Assembly (NCBI GenBank): GCA_023143305.1
Contig: JAGLHV010000098.1
Location: forward strand, 1 to 5,761
Source of the DNA: a bacterium
GTDB lineage: Bacteria; CBDUZB01; JAGLHV01
Length of the DNA: 5,761 nt
Direction of reading: 5' to 3'
The translations under genes and the position numbers were made by a program. Under the pieces are notes generated by a model, which saw nothing but the letters and a program-made list of their open reading frames with translations, was not told the DNA's origin and did not search any database. Below, in pieces: positions 1 to 5,761 of the stretch. Each line of letters opens with the position of its first letter. Position 1 is the first letter of the stretch.

Positions 1-350
1 TTTATATCAACCGGTAATTTAGAAGCATCAGGTATTGCTTGCATTTCAGGTGTTGGTTCTATTTCATCAGGCAATTCCTGCGGTACTGCTTTTTCCACAA
101 CACTTCTTTGTGTAAATCTGGCAGCCCTTACGGCTAAAACTAAAGATGTAGTAAAAAAAAGAATAGCAAATCCTGTAGTAATCTTTCTTAAAAAAGGACT
201 TCCTCCTACTCCTCCAAAAAGAGAATCACTACTCCCTCCCCCTCCTCCGAACAAACCGGTCAAAGCAGATCCTTTTCCTACCTGTAAAAGAACAAAACTT
301 ATTAACCCTGCACAAGCAATTATATGAATACCTAATAAAATCTTTCCCAT
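1..350 (-). CDS. secG: Preprotein translocase subunit SecG (3' end beyond window)
   Basis: SecG is the small auxiliary inner-membrane subunit of the SecYEG channel and assists SecA-driven protein export. Read by hand on the minus strand from ATG at 350-348, the frame stays open for 116 codons to the left edge, so the C-terminus is missing. The protein has two hydrophobic segments, at about residues 4-22 and 57-76. They are joined by the family's glycine-rich loop: LLQVGKGSALTGLFGG is followed by a Gly/Ser run and SLFGGVGG, then SPFLRKITTGFAILFFTTSL, which is the classic SecG second half. After the second segment comes a charged, proline-containing tail (residues 77-116 and beyond). An AGGAGGG ribosome-binding site (363-369) lies 12 nt upstream. 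The gene starts 36 nt after apgM ends, with no terminator between them, so it is probably co-transcribed. Identification is firm; the true length is unknown. Confidence 0.93.
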   Translation of the reverse strand, partial: MGKILLGIHIIACAGLISFVLLQVGKGSALTGLFGGGGGSSDSLFGGVGGSPFLRKITTGFAILFFTTSLVLAVRAARFTQRSVVEKAVPQELPDEIEPTPEMQAIPDASKLPVDI

Positions 351-362
351 TTTTTATTTTTT

Positions 363-369
363 CCCTCCT
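363..369 (-). promoter_or_regulatory. Shine-Dalgarno site of secG
   Basis: AGGAGGG on the minus strand, separated from the secG ATG by a 12-nt A-rich spacer. It supports the start at 350 and independent ribosome loading on secG within the apgM-secG transcript. Confidence 0.7.
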
Positions 370-386
370 ATAATTATTATAATTAA

Positions 387-1595
387 TTATGCCCCATACT
401 TAATCAATTTTCCGGCATTAGCTAAAGCTAAAGCCATTATCTCTCCGGCAGAAATCCTGCCCAACCCGCCTTTGATACATTCTGTTTCAGTAAAATTTTC
501 TACTGTGTCAAAACGACAATGAGGAGAATAAATCAAAAGTGGTACAGGGTGCCAACTATGACTTTTTAATCTGGCCGGAGTAGAATGATCCCCGGTAATC
601 ACTACTACATCCGGAGAAAGTTTCCTCAACAAAGAAATACTTCTGTCCACTTCCTCGATTATTTTCACCTTTCTTGGCATATCTCCATCTTCACCGGAAC
701 TATCCGTCTGTTTTATATGTATAAAAAAGAAATCATAATTTTCAAATTCTTTTTCTAAAAGCTTAAATTGTTCTTCGATTGTTTTAGTAACAGGTAAAAC
801 ATCCATTCCCAGTAAACCGGCTAACCCTCTATACATAGGATACCCGGCAATTGCTGCAGCATTCAATTTGTATATTTCTTTAAAAGAAGGCAAGTCCACC
901 ATACGGGAAAAGCCTCTTAATAAAATTGTATTAGCCGGAAAAAATTTAGTTAATTTTTCATTAGCCATCTTTAAGAATTTATTCACAATATCTGCTGCCC
1001 GTTGCGCACTATCATTCAAAGCTTTCGCCGACAATGGTTTTAATCCTTCTTTTTGCGGATCTACATCGCTAATTTTATCAGAAAGACCTTCCCCTCTAAA
1101 AATAACTGAAAGACGATGCTCCTTTACCGGTTTTACAAAAATTTTAACATTATCAATTTTCAAATCAGAAAAAAGTTCTTCACAAATCTGATAATTTTTT
1201 TCCGTAGCTATCCTTCCCGCACGGCGATCAGTAATTATACCCTCTTTATTTAAAGTCGCAAAATTACCTCTGGAAGCTAAATCCTGTTGTGTAAATTCAA
1301 AATCAATACCCAGACTATCCAATAAACCCCGCCCTATTTCATAACGCAACGGGTCATACCCAAACAAGGACAAATGAGCCGGCCCACTACCCGGGGTTAT
1401 TCCCGGAGAAATAGGATCGCTCAATCCACAAATTCCTTCTTTAGCCAAAGCATCCAGATTAGGACAATCGGCTGTTTCCAATTCTGTTTTACCGGAAACT
1501 TCATCCTGAACCCCTCCTAACCCATCCATAATCAATAAAACAATTTTCTTATCATTTTTTACGGTTAATTTACTTAAAAATTCCTGACTTACCAT
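387..1595 (-). CDS. apgM: 2,3-bisphosphoglycerate-independent phosphoglycerate mutase, archaeal type (ApgM)
   Basis: This cytosolic, metal-dependent enzyme of the alkaline-phosphatase superfamily interconverts 3- and 2-phosphoglycerate in glycolysis/gluconeogenesis. Numbered from the start chosen here (402 aa, usual for the family), the motifs are KKIVLLIMDGLGG with metal ligand Asp24; TPGSGPAHLSLFGYDP (67-82) with probable phospho-acceptor Ser70; DRRAGR (123-128); HIKQTDSSGEDGD (293-305); TGDHSTP (334-340); and SHSWHPVP (345-352), together giving the expected Asp/His metal-site set. The frame is open to an upstream ATG at 1637 (416 aa), but those 14 extra codons lie in period-7 intergenic repeat sequence and lack a ribosome-binding site. 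The ATG at 1595 has GAGG 8 nt upstream and leaves a normal family N-terminus. The gene follows pgk after a 378-nt spacer and precedes secG by 36 nt. It probably supplies the third successive glycolytic step of this cluster. The family is confident; the start is inferred. Confidence 0.94.
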   Translation of the reverse strand: MVSQEFLSKLTVKNDKKIVLLIMDGLGGVQDEVSGKTELETADCPNLDALAKEGICGLSDPISPGITPGSGPAHLSLFGYDPLRYEIGRGLLDSLGIDFEFTQQDLASRGNFATLNKEGIITDRRAGRIATEKNYQICEELFSDLKIDNVKIFVKPVKEHRLSVIFRGEGLSDKISDVDPQKEGLKPLSAKALNDSAQRAADIVNKFLKMANEKLTKFFPANTILLRGFSRMVDLPSFKEIYKLNAAAIAGYPMYRGLAGLLGMDVLPVTKTIEEQFKLLEKEFENYDFFFIHIKQTDSSGEDGDMPRKVKIIEEVDRSISLLRKLSPDVVVITGDHSTPARLKSHSWHPVPLLIYSPHCRFDTVENFTETECIKGGLGRISAGEIMALALANAGKLIKYGA

Positions 1596-1603
1596 TTTTT
1601 CTT

Positions 1604-1607
1604 CCTC
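1604..1607 (-). promoter_or_regulatory. Shine-Dalgarno site that decides the apgM start
   Basis: GAGG within GAAGAGGAAG on the minus strand, 8 nt before the ATG at 1595-1593. No comparable purine tract precedes the upstream in-frame ATG at 1637, so the shorter protein is preferred. Confidence 0.6.
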
Positions 1608-1629
1608 TTCGTTTATCATTAGAAATCTA

Positions 1630-1650
1630 TAACTCATTACTCATAAATAC
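1630..1650. repeat. Second small patch of the heptanucleotide repeat
   Basis: TAACTCA (1630-1636), TTACTCA (1637-1643) and TAAATAC (1644-1650) form three consecutive period-7 units. TAACTCA is identical to the unit at 1891-1897 in the main block. The patch covers the upstream ATG at 1637 that would otherwise be read as the apgM start. Confidence 0.5.
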
Positions 1651-1668
1651 TATGTCCCAAACAGTCAA
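1640..1668 (-). promoter_or_regulatory. Candidate promoter of apgM-secG
   Basis: On the minus strand a -35 TTGACT (1663-1668) is separated by 17 nt from a -10-like TATGAG (1640-1645). The -35 is strong, the -10 only moderate. The predicted transcript start would be near 1633, giving a leader of about 38 nt to the ATG at 1595 and lying downstream of the alternative ATG at 1637. The -35 forms one arm of the inverted repeat at 1663-1683. The site lies partly in low-complexity sequence, so the call is tentative. Confidence 0.4.
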
Positions 1669-1683
1669 AAACGATATTTGACT
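1663..1683. repeat. Perfect 7-7-7 inverted repeat, operator-like
   Basis: AGTCAAA (1663-1669) and TTTGACT (1677-1683) are exact inverse complements around a 7-nt centre. One arm coincides with the -35 element of the candidate apgM promoter. No T-run follows, so a terminator is unlikely; a repressor or activator site is the simplest functional reading. It could also be chance in AT-rich DNA. Confidence 0.5.
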
Positions 1684-1685
1684 AT

Positions 1686-1702
1686 TCTTAATACCATATC
1701 TA
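1686..1702. repeat. Direct repeat copy A (pair with 1755-1771)
   Basis: The 17-mer TCTTAATACCATATCTA matches the one starting at 1755 at 15 of 17 positions, with a 69-bp offset. Its function is unknown; it is part of the spacer's mosaic of short degenerate repeats. Confidence 0.5.
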
Positions 1703-1754
1703 CGAACTGTCTTTTTCTAAATCCCCTACCCCCTTTTTCAAATGGGGAAAATTG

Positions 1755-1771
1755 TCTTTATTCCATATCTA
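1755..1771. repeat. Direct repeat copy B (pair with 1686-1702)
   Basis: TCTTTATTCCATATCTA differs from copy A only at its fifth and eighth bases. Between the copies lie the C-run and G-run at 1723-1747. Confidence 0.5.
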
Positions 1772-1820
1772 TTGCTGGAGCAAAACGACAGTCCGCCAGT
1801 CAGTAAGGAGGATCCCTCTG

Positions 1821-1847
1821 TGCCTTGATGCCTTTGTGCCTGCCTTT
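1821..1847. repeat. Short irregular repeat of AAGGCA words
   Basis: On the plus strand TGCCTT or TGCCT recurs at 1821, 1829, 1837 and 1841 (offsets of 8, 8 and 4). On the minus strand this reads as AAGGCA words separated by a few bases. It adjoins the period-7 block and looks like the same class of degenerate intergenic repeat with a different unit. Confidence 0.5.
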
Positions 1848-1883
1848 AATCTTTGTTTCGAATTTAGTATTTGTTTTTGTCTT

Positions 1884-1960
1884 TAATTTATAACTCATAA
1901 TTAATAACTTATAACTTTCTGTTATTTGTTATCTGTTGTCTATGGACTAAGTCTATTTCT
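1884..1960. repeat. Degenerate heptanucleotide repeat block
   Basis: In steps of seven from 1884, consecutive heptamers are close variants of one another. TAATTTA, TAACTCA and TAATTAA are followed by TAACTTA and TAACTTT; the units then drift to CTGTTAT, TTGTTAT and CTGTTGT, and less clearly to CTATGGA and CTAAGTC. The periodicity is sharpest at 1884-1932. The block starts just past the pgk stop codon. Heptanucleotide short tandem repeats are established in cyanobacterial intergenic DNA; the resemblance here is in period and style only, and a shared origin is not shown. Confidence 0.65.
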
Positions 1961-1973
1961 ATCTACGGACTAT

Positions 1974-3167
1974 TTATTCTTTTTCCTGTAAGGCAGCAAT
2001 CCCCGGAAGCTCTTTCCCTTCCAGTAATTCCAGGGAAGCTCCTCCTCCGGTAGAAATATGAGAAAGTTTATCGCTTACCCCTGCTTTTTCCACAGCAGCA
2101 ACCGAATCGCCTCCTCCCACGATACTAATCACTCCCTCCTGAGTAACCTCGCCAATAGCTTGAGCAATCTGCATCGTCCCTGCTGCAAATTTTTCATTCT
2201 CAAAAATACCCATAGGCCCATTCCAAATAATAGTTTTAGCTTCTTTTATTATTGCTTTATAACGTCTAATGGTAATCGGCCCGATATCCACCCCCATCCA
2301 TTGATCGGGAATTTCTATTTCCTGTGATACTTTAGTCTCTGCAGTTTCACTAATTTCTTCTGCAATAACATGATCCGTCGGAAGTAAAAAAACTACATTT
2401 TCTCTCTCTGCTTTCTTTAATAATTTTCCGGCTAAATCAATTTTATCTTTTTCTACCAGGGATTTACCTGTTTTTATTCCCTGTGCTTCCAAAAAGGTAT
2501 AAGCCATTGCCCCACCAATTAACAAGGAATCCACCTTATTAAGTAAGCTATCAATAACCGCTATTTTATCAGATACTTTTGCTCCTCCTAAAATAGCTAA
2601 AAACGGACGCGCTGGCTTTTGTAAAGCATTATCTAAAAATTTAATTTCTTTCTCCAGTAAAAATCCTGCTGCTGAAGGTAAAAATTTACAAATACCTGCT
2701 GTGGAAGCATGTGCGCGATGAACAGTACCAAAAGCATCCTGTATAAAAATATCTCCTAAGGCAGCAAGCTGGGAAGCAAAAACTTCGTCGTTCTTTTCCT
2801 CTTCAGGATGAAAACGTAAATTTTCCAAAAGTATAATTTCCCCCGGTTTAAGATTATTTACCACACTCTCAACCTCACCCCCTATACAGTCGGAAGCCAT
2901 CAGAACCTTTTGCCCTAATAATTCTTCTAATTTTATAGCTACCGGAGCTAAACTCAAAGCAGAAACTACTTTCCCTTTGGGTCTTCCCAAATGAGACATC
3001 AAAATTAAACTGCAATTTTTCTCTAAAAGATATTTTATAGTAGGCAATACTCTTTCTATGCGGGTAGTATCTGTAATTTCTCTTTTTTCATTTAATGGAA
3101 CATTAAAGTCTACCCGCATTAAAACCTTATTTCTTAAAGTTATATCTTTTATTGTCATTTTAGCCAT
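1974..3167 (-). CDS. pgk: Phosphoglycerate kinase
   Basis: A cytosolic monomeric kinase that transfers phosphate from 1,3-bisphosphoglycerate to ADP, giving ATP and 3-phosphoglycerate. At 397 aa it has the usual bacterial length. Signature motifs occur in order: RVDFNVP (18-24), the phosphoglycerate-binding Asp/Asn region; SHLGRPKG (58-65); LENLRFHPEEEKND (114-127); DAFGTVHRAHAS (144-155); LGGAKVSDKI (193-202) with nucleotide-site Lys197; LIGGAMAYTFL (216-226); WNGPMGIFE (315-323); GGGDSVAA (351-358); and STGGGASLELLEGK (372-385). No key residue is missing. The ATG at 3167 has an AGGGGGG ribosome-binding site 11 nt upstream; an ATG three codons later is the only close alternative. The gene starts 16 nt after gap ends and is almost certainly co-transcribed and perhaps translationally coupled with it. 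Repeat-rich DNA begins soon after its stop. Confidence 0.98.
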   Translation of the reverse strand: MAKMTIKDITLRNKVLMRVDFNVPLNEKREITDTTRIERVLPTIKYLLEKNCSLILMSHLGRPKGKVVSALSLAPVAIKLEELLGQKVLMASDCIGGEVESVVNNLKPGEIILLENLRFHPEEEKNDEVFASQLAALGDIFIQDAFGTVHRAHASTAGICKFLPSAAGFLLEKEIKFLDNALQKPARPFLAILGGAKVSDKIAVIDSLLNKVDSLLIGGAMAYTFLEAQGIKTGKSLVEKDKIDLAGKLLKKAERENVVFLLPTDHVIAEEISETAETKVSQEIEIPDQWMGVDIGPITIRRYKAIIKEAKTIIWNGPMGIFENEKFAAGTMQIAQAIGEVTQEGVISIVGGGDSVAAVEKAGVSDKLSHISTGGGASLELLEGKELPGIAALQEKE

Positions 3168-3178
3168 ATAAAAAATAT

Positions 3179-3183
3179 CCCCC

Positions 3184-3185
<2 letters not shown>
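3179..3185 (-). promoter_or_regulatory. pgk Shine-Dalgarno site overlapping the gap stop codon
   Basis: AGGGGGG on the minus strand. Its first two bases (3185 and 3184) are the last two bases of the gap TAG stop (3186-3184). A ribosome terminating on gap would therefore sit on the pgk initiation region, which favours translational coupling of the two enzymes. Confidence 0.65.
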
Positions 3186-4221
<1,036 letters not shown>

Positions 4222-4229
4222 TTATATTA

Positions 4230-4244
4230 TGGTTAATCAAACCA
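4230..4244. repeat. Small inverted repeat in the gap leader
   Basis: TGGTT (4230-4234) and AACCA (4240-4244) are exact inverse complements around AATCA. It lies about 40 nt before the gap start codon, inside the predicted leader. It could be a weak hairpin or a protein site; with only 5-bp arms, chance is plausible. Confidence 0.3.
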
Positions 4245-4345
4245 AAACTATAAAATTTGTTTATTAATTAAGTGGGAAATTTATCCGATAATTCAACACA
4301 GGTAAACTTAGAATTGATTTCTCATCTTAACTTATTAGAAACCCA

Positions 4346-4374
4346 ATTATGCTATATTCTTTTTTTAAAGTCAA
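4346..4374 (-). promoter_or_regulatory. Strong sigma70-like promoter of gap-pgk
   Basis: The minus strand has -35 TTGACT (4369-4374), exactly 17 nt, then -10 CATAAT (4346-4351): each hexamer matches consensus at five of six positions. The A-rich spacer and T-rich upstream flank add to promoter character. Transcription would begin near 4339 and leave a leader of about 150 nt before gap. This is the best promoter-like sequence in the spacer; the main doubt is the distance to the gene. Confidence 0.7.
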
Positions 4375-4390
4375 GAAAAAAATTATTGAC
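4370..4390. repeat. GTCAA/TTGAC inverted repeat at the gap -35
   Basis: GTCAA (4370-4374) and TTGAC (4386-4390) are inverse complements separated by 11 nt. On the minus strand one arm is the -35 core of the gap promoter and the other lies just upstream, the same arrangement as at the candidate apgM promoter (arms 9 nt apart there when trimmed to five bases). Confidence 0.35.
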
Positions 4391-4601
4391 CTTTAAATTT
4401 ATTTTAGGCTAATTTTATTTGCATGAAACCTCGCTAATATGACTCTTAAAAAACAAGATTATTTACAACTTATAAACAACTAAAATTATAAAATATTTTT
4501 CCTTTTTTTATTTTATGAAATAATCAAAATGAATAAACCATAATAAATTTTATTATCGGGAAAATCCGGAAGAAATTTACTTTTTTCATTAATTACATTT
4601 T

Positions 4602-5450
4602 TTATCCGGCCATTGCCTCTAATCTTTTTACTCTCTCCTCGGTTGAAGGATGAGTACTAAATAAACCGGTTAAAAAACCTTTTCTGAATGGATTAACGAT
4701 AAACATATGCGCCGTAGTAGAATTAGAACTTCCCGGATTTCTTTGCGCAGCATATTCTAATTTCTTTAAAGCACCGGCCAAAGCAAGAGGATTTCCGGAA
4801 ATCTCCCCTCCTCCTCTATCAGCTAAGTATTCCCGGGAACGGGAAATAGCCATCTGAATCAACATTGCCGCAATAGGTGCTAAAATAGCCATAGCTAACA
4901 AACCAATCAATCCTCCACCGCCTCTATTCCTTCCCCGTCCTCCATATCCACCAAAAAGAGCAGAAAACCGGGCTATATAAGCCAACATAGTAATTGCCCC
5001 GGCCAAAGTAGCCGCAATAGTAGAAATAAGAATATCTCTATTTTTAACATGAGCTAACTCATGGGCCAAAACACCGCTTAATTCCTGCTCGTTCAATACC
5101 TCTAAAAGAGATTGAGTTACGGCTACTGCCGCATTTTCCGGATTTCTGCCGGTAGCAAAAGCATTAGGTACCTGAGTCGGAATAATATAAACCCGCGGCA
5201 TAGGCAAATTAGCCCTACCAGCCAAATTCCTCACTATAGCATAAAGCCGGGGAAATTCCTGTTCATTTACCTCCCTTGCCTTATACATACTCAAAACAAT
5301 CTTATCGGAAAACCAATAAGCAAAAAAATTCATGCAACAAGCAAAAATAAAAGCAATTATCATCCCCTGACTTCCACCTATGGCTCCCCCCACAAAAATA
5401 AACAAAAACATCAATCCCACCATTAATAAAAAAGTCTTTAATCTATTCAT
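4602..5450 (-). CDS. htpX: Zinc metalloprotease HtpX homolog (M48 family)
   Basis: HtpX is an inner-membrane protease with a cytosolic zinc site that degrades damaged or misfolded membrane proteins. Numbered from the chosen start (282 aa, typical length), hydrophobic segments lie at about 6-26 and 28-48, and two more at about 143-164 and 181-202. The zinc motif HELAH (130-134) gives both His ligands and the catalytic Glu131, and SREYLAD (205-211) gives the third ligand Glu207. The C-terminal [17 protein letters not shown] is diagnostic of the family. A Gly/Arg-rich loop (about 167-181) separates the last two hydrophobic segments. An in-frame ATG two codons earlier (5456) directly abuts the ribosome-binding site AAGGGGGAG, leaving no spacer, so the ATG at 5450, spaced 6 nt, is preferred. 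It has its own promoter and is separated from gap by 413 nt, so it is probably a single-gene unit. Confidence 0.97.
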   Translation of the reverse strand: MNRLKTFLLMVGLMFLFIFVGGAIGGSQGMIIAFIFACCMNFFAYWFSDKIVLSMYKAREVNEQEFPRLYAIVRNLAGRANLPMPRVYIIPTQVPNAFATGRNPENAAVAVTQSLLEVLNEQELSGVLAHELAHVKNRDILISTIAATLAGAITMLAYIARFSALFGGYGGRGRNRGGGGLIGLLAMAILAPIAAMLIQMAISRSREYLADRGGGEISGNPLALAGALKKLEYAAQRNPGSSNSTTAHMFIVNPFRKGFLTGLFSTHPSTEERVKRLEAMAG

Positions 5451-5456
5451 TTTCAT

Positions 5457-5465
5457 CTCCCCCTT
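5457..5465 (-). promoter_or_regulatory. Shine-Dalgarno site that decides the htpX start
   Basis: AAGGGGGAG on the minus strand ends immediately before ATGAAAATG. The first ATG has zero spacing and the second has 6 nt, which is near optimal, so initiation at 5450 is favoured. Confidence 0.65.
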
Positions 5466-5505
5466 ATTAAATATCTTTTTTAATCAATTACTTCTATTAT
5501 TGTTT

Positions 5506-5534
5506 ATTATATTTAATTAACTTTTAAAAATCAA
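5506..5534 (-). promoter_or_regulatory. Strong sigma70-like promoter of htpX
   Basis: The minus strand has -35 TTGATT (5529-5534), 17 nt, then a consensus -10 TATAAT (5506-5511). The start would be near 5499, giving a leader of about 50 nt. I see no heat-shock sigma32-type element, so vegetative expression is the simple reading. Confidence 0.7.
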
Positions 5535-5620
5535 GATTTATTTAAATTCCTTTTTTTAAAATTTATTGAATTTTAGATGGCAGGTTTTTACTAAACAGCT
5601 ATTTTGGAATAGTTGCAAAT

Positions 5621-5761
5621 CTATGGGAAAAAATGTTTACTTATAAATAAATCAAAAAGTTTAACAGCCAAATCCTCATCTAATTCCTTCAAGATACGAT
5701 ATTCATCCATTGCTTCTTTTTGTTTCCCAAAAACTGAATAAACTAACCCAAGATTATAATG
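5621..5761 (-). CDS. TPR-repeat protein, C-terminal fragment (5' end beyond window)
   Basis: Read by hand on the minus strand from the right edge, a frame runs HYNLGLVYSVFGKQKEAMDE, then an acidic helical stretch, and ends in SKHFFP before a TAG at 5623-5621; 46 residues are visible. The first 30 or so fit one tetratricopeptide repeat: LG at positions 7-8, Tyr at 11, Gly at 15, Ala at 20, Tyr at 24 and Leu at 27, with Glu in place of the usual Pro at 32. TPR domains are protein-protein interaction scaffolds; the partner and role cannot be told from this fragment. The htpX promoter lies about 90 nt downstream. The frame is also supported by the absence of stops to the edge, but the piece is short. 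Confidence 0.7.
   Translation of the reverse strand, partial: HYNLGLVYSVFGKQKEAMDEYRILKELDEDLAVKLFDLFISKHFFP

Larger units (their letters stand above)
1596..1973. other. Repeat-rich spacer between pgk and apgM
   Basis: This 378-nt stretch has no credible gene. From right to left it holds a period-7 repeat block (1884-1960), AAGGCA-type words (1821-1847), a GC-richer patch containing GGATCC (about 1785-1816), two near-identical 17-mers (1686-1702 and 1755-1771), a C-run/G-run element (1723-1747), a perfect 7-bp inverted repeat (1663-1683), and a second small period-7 patch (1630-1650). No hairpin followed by a T-run is visible, so it is unclear whether transcription from gap-pgk stops here. 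A candidate promoter near apgM suggests at least partly separate expression. Confidence 0.8.
5451..5620. other. AT-rich spacer between the TPR gene and htpX
   Basis: This holds the htpX promoter and ribosome-binding site. After the TPR stop codon there is only a 5-bp CTATT/AATAG hairpin (5600-5613) with no T-run, so no convincing terminator is visible. Confidence 0.55.

Noticed and set aside
868..1191. Plus-strand open frame of 107 codons
   Set aside because: It lies antisense inside apgM, has no recognisable domain or ribosome-binding site, and is explained by the strongly supported gene on the other strand.
1729..1747. CCCC/GGGG pair around a T-rich centre as a terminator for pgk
   Set aside because: Only four G-C pairs are adjacent, the flanking bases mismatch, and it is more than 200 nt after the pgk stop without a following minus-strand T-run.
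1630..1960. Possible CRISPR array or insertion-sequence remnant
   Set aside because: The repeats are 7-8 nt, degenerate and lack regular unique spacers; no terminal inverted repeats or transposase fragment is present.
2058..2327. Plus-strand open frame of 89 codons
   Set aside because: Antisense to the conserved C-terminal half of pgk; composition is that of a shadow frame.
4308..4325. Minus-strand mini-ORF MRNQF in the gap leader, as a leader peptide
   Set aside because: Only five codons, no clear ribosome-binding site and no attenuator-like hairpins nearby.
4386..4415. Plus-strand promoter-like TTGACC, 18 nt, TAATTT
   Set aside because: No open frame or RNA-like structure follows on the plus strand; such matches are expected by chance in AT-rich DNA.
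4540..4556. Palindrome ATAATAAA/TTTATTAT as an htpX terminator
   Set aside because: The arms are A/T only with a one-base centre and no T-run follows, so a stable intrinsic terminator is unlikely in this AT-rich spacer.
5112..5426. Plus-strand open frame of 104 codons
   Set aside because: Antisense to the htpX N-terminal half, rich in Ser, Lys and His as expected from reading a membrane-protein gene backwards.

Overview
The window is AT-rich bacterial chromosome with every recognisable gene on the minus strand. In transcription order (right to left) it holds: the 3' end of a TPR-repeat protein; htpX (membrane zinc protease); gap (glyceraldehyde-3-phosphate dehydrogenase); pgk (phosphoglycerate kinase); apgM (archaeal-type cofactor-independent phosphoglycerate mutase); and secG (SecYEG translocase subunit), which runs off the left edge. 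Shine-Dalgarno sites precede all five genes whose starts are visible, so this is a bacterium. The apgM-type mutase and the degenerate short-period repeats between genes would fit a deep-branching or uncultured lineage (Omnitrophota-like, for example), but that is an impression and cannot be proven from this window.

Layout. 5621-5761: TPR protein C-terminus. 5451-5620: AT-rich spacer with a strong sigma70-like promoter for htpX (TTGATT, 17 nt, TATAAT). 4602-5450: htpX. 4189-4601: spacer with a strong promoter (TTGACT, 17 nt, CATAAT) that would give gap a leader of about 150 nt. 3184-4188 gap and 1974-3167 pgk lie 16 nt apart, and the pgk ribosome-binding site overlaps the gap stop codon. 1596-1973: a 378-nt spacer made of period-7 repeats, other short degenerate repeats and a perfect 7-bp inverted repeat at a candidate apgM promoter. 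387-1595 apgM and 1-350 secG are 36 nt apart.

Function. GAPDH, PGK and ApgM catalyse three successive steps of lower glycolysis/gluconeogenesis (glyceraldehyde-3-P to 1,3-bisphosphoglycerate to 3-phosphoglycerate to 2-phosphoglycerate). SecG at the end recalls the gap-pgk-tpiA-secG order of many bacteria, with apgM sitting where tpiA is often found. HtpX and SecG both concern the inner membrane, but htpX has its own promoter.

I see no novel defence, mobile or RNA system. The points most worth a second look are the heptameric repeat spacer, its effect on the annotated start of apgM, and a GTCAA/TTGAC inverted repeat at the -35 of both glycolytic promoters.
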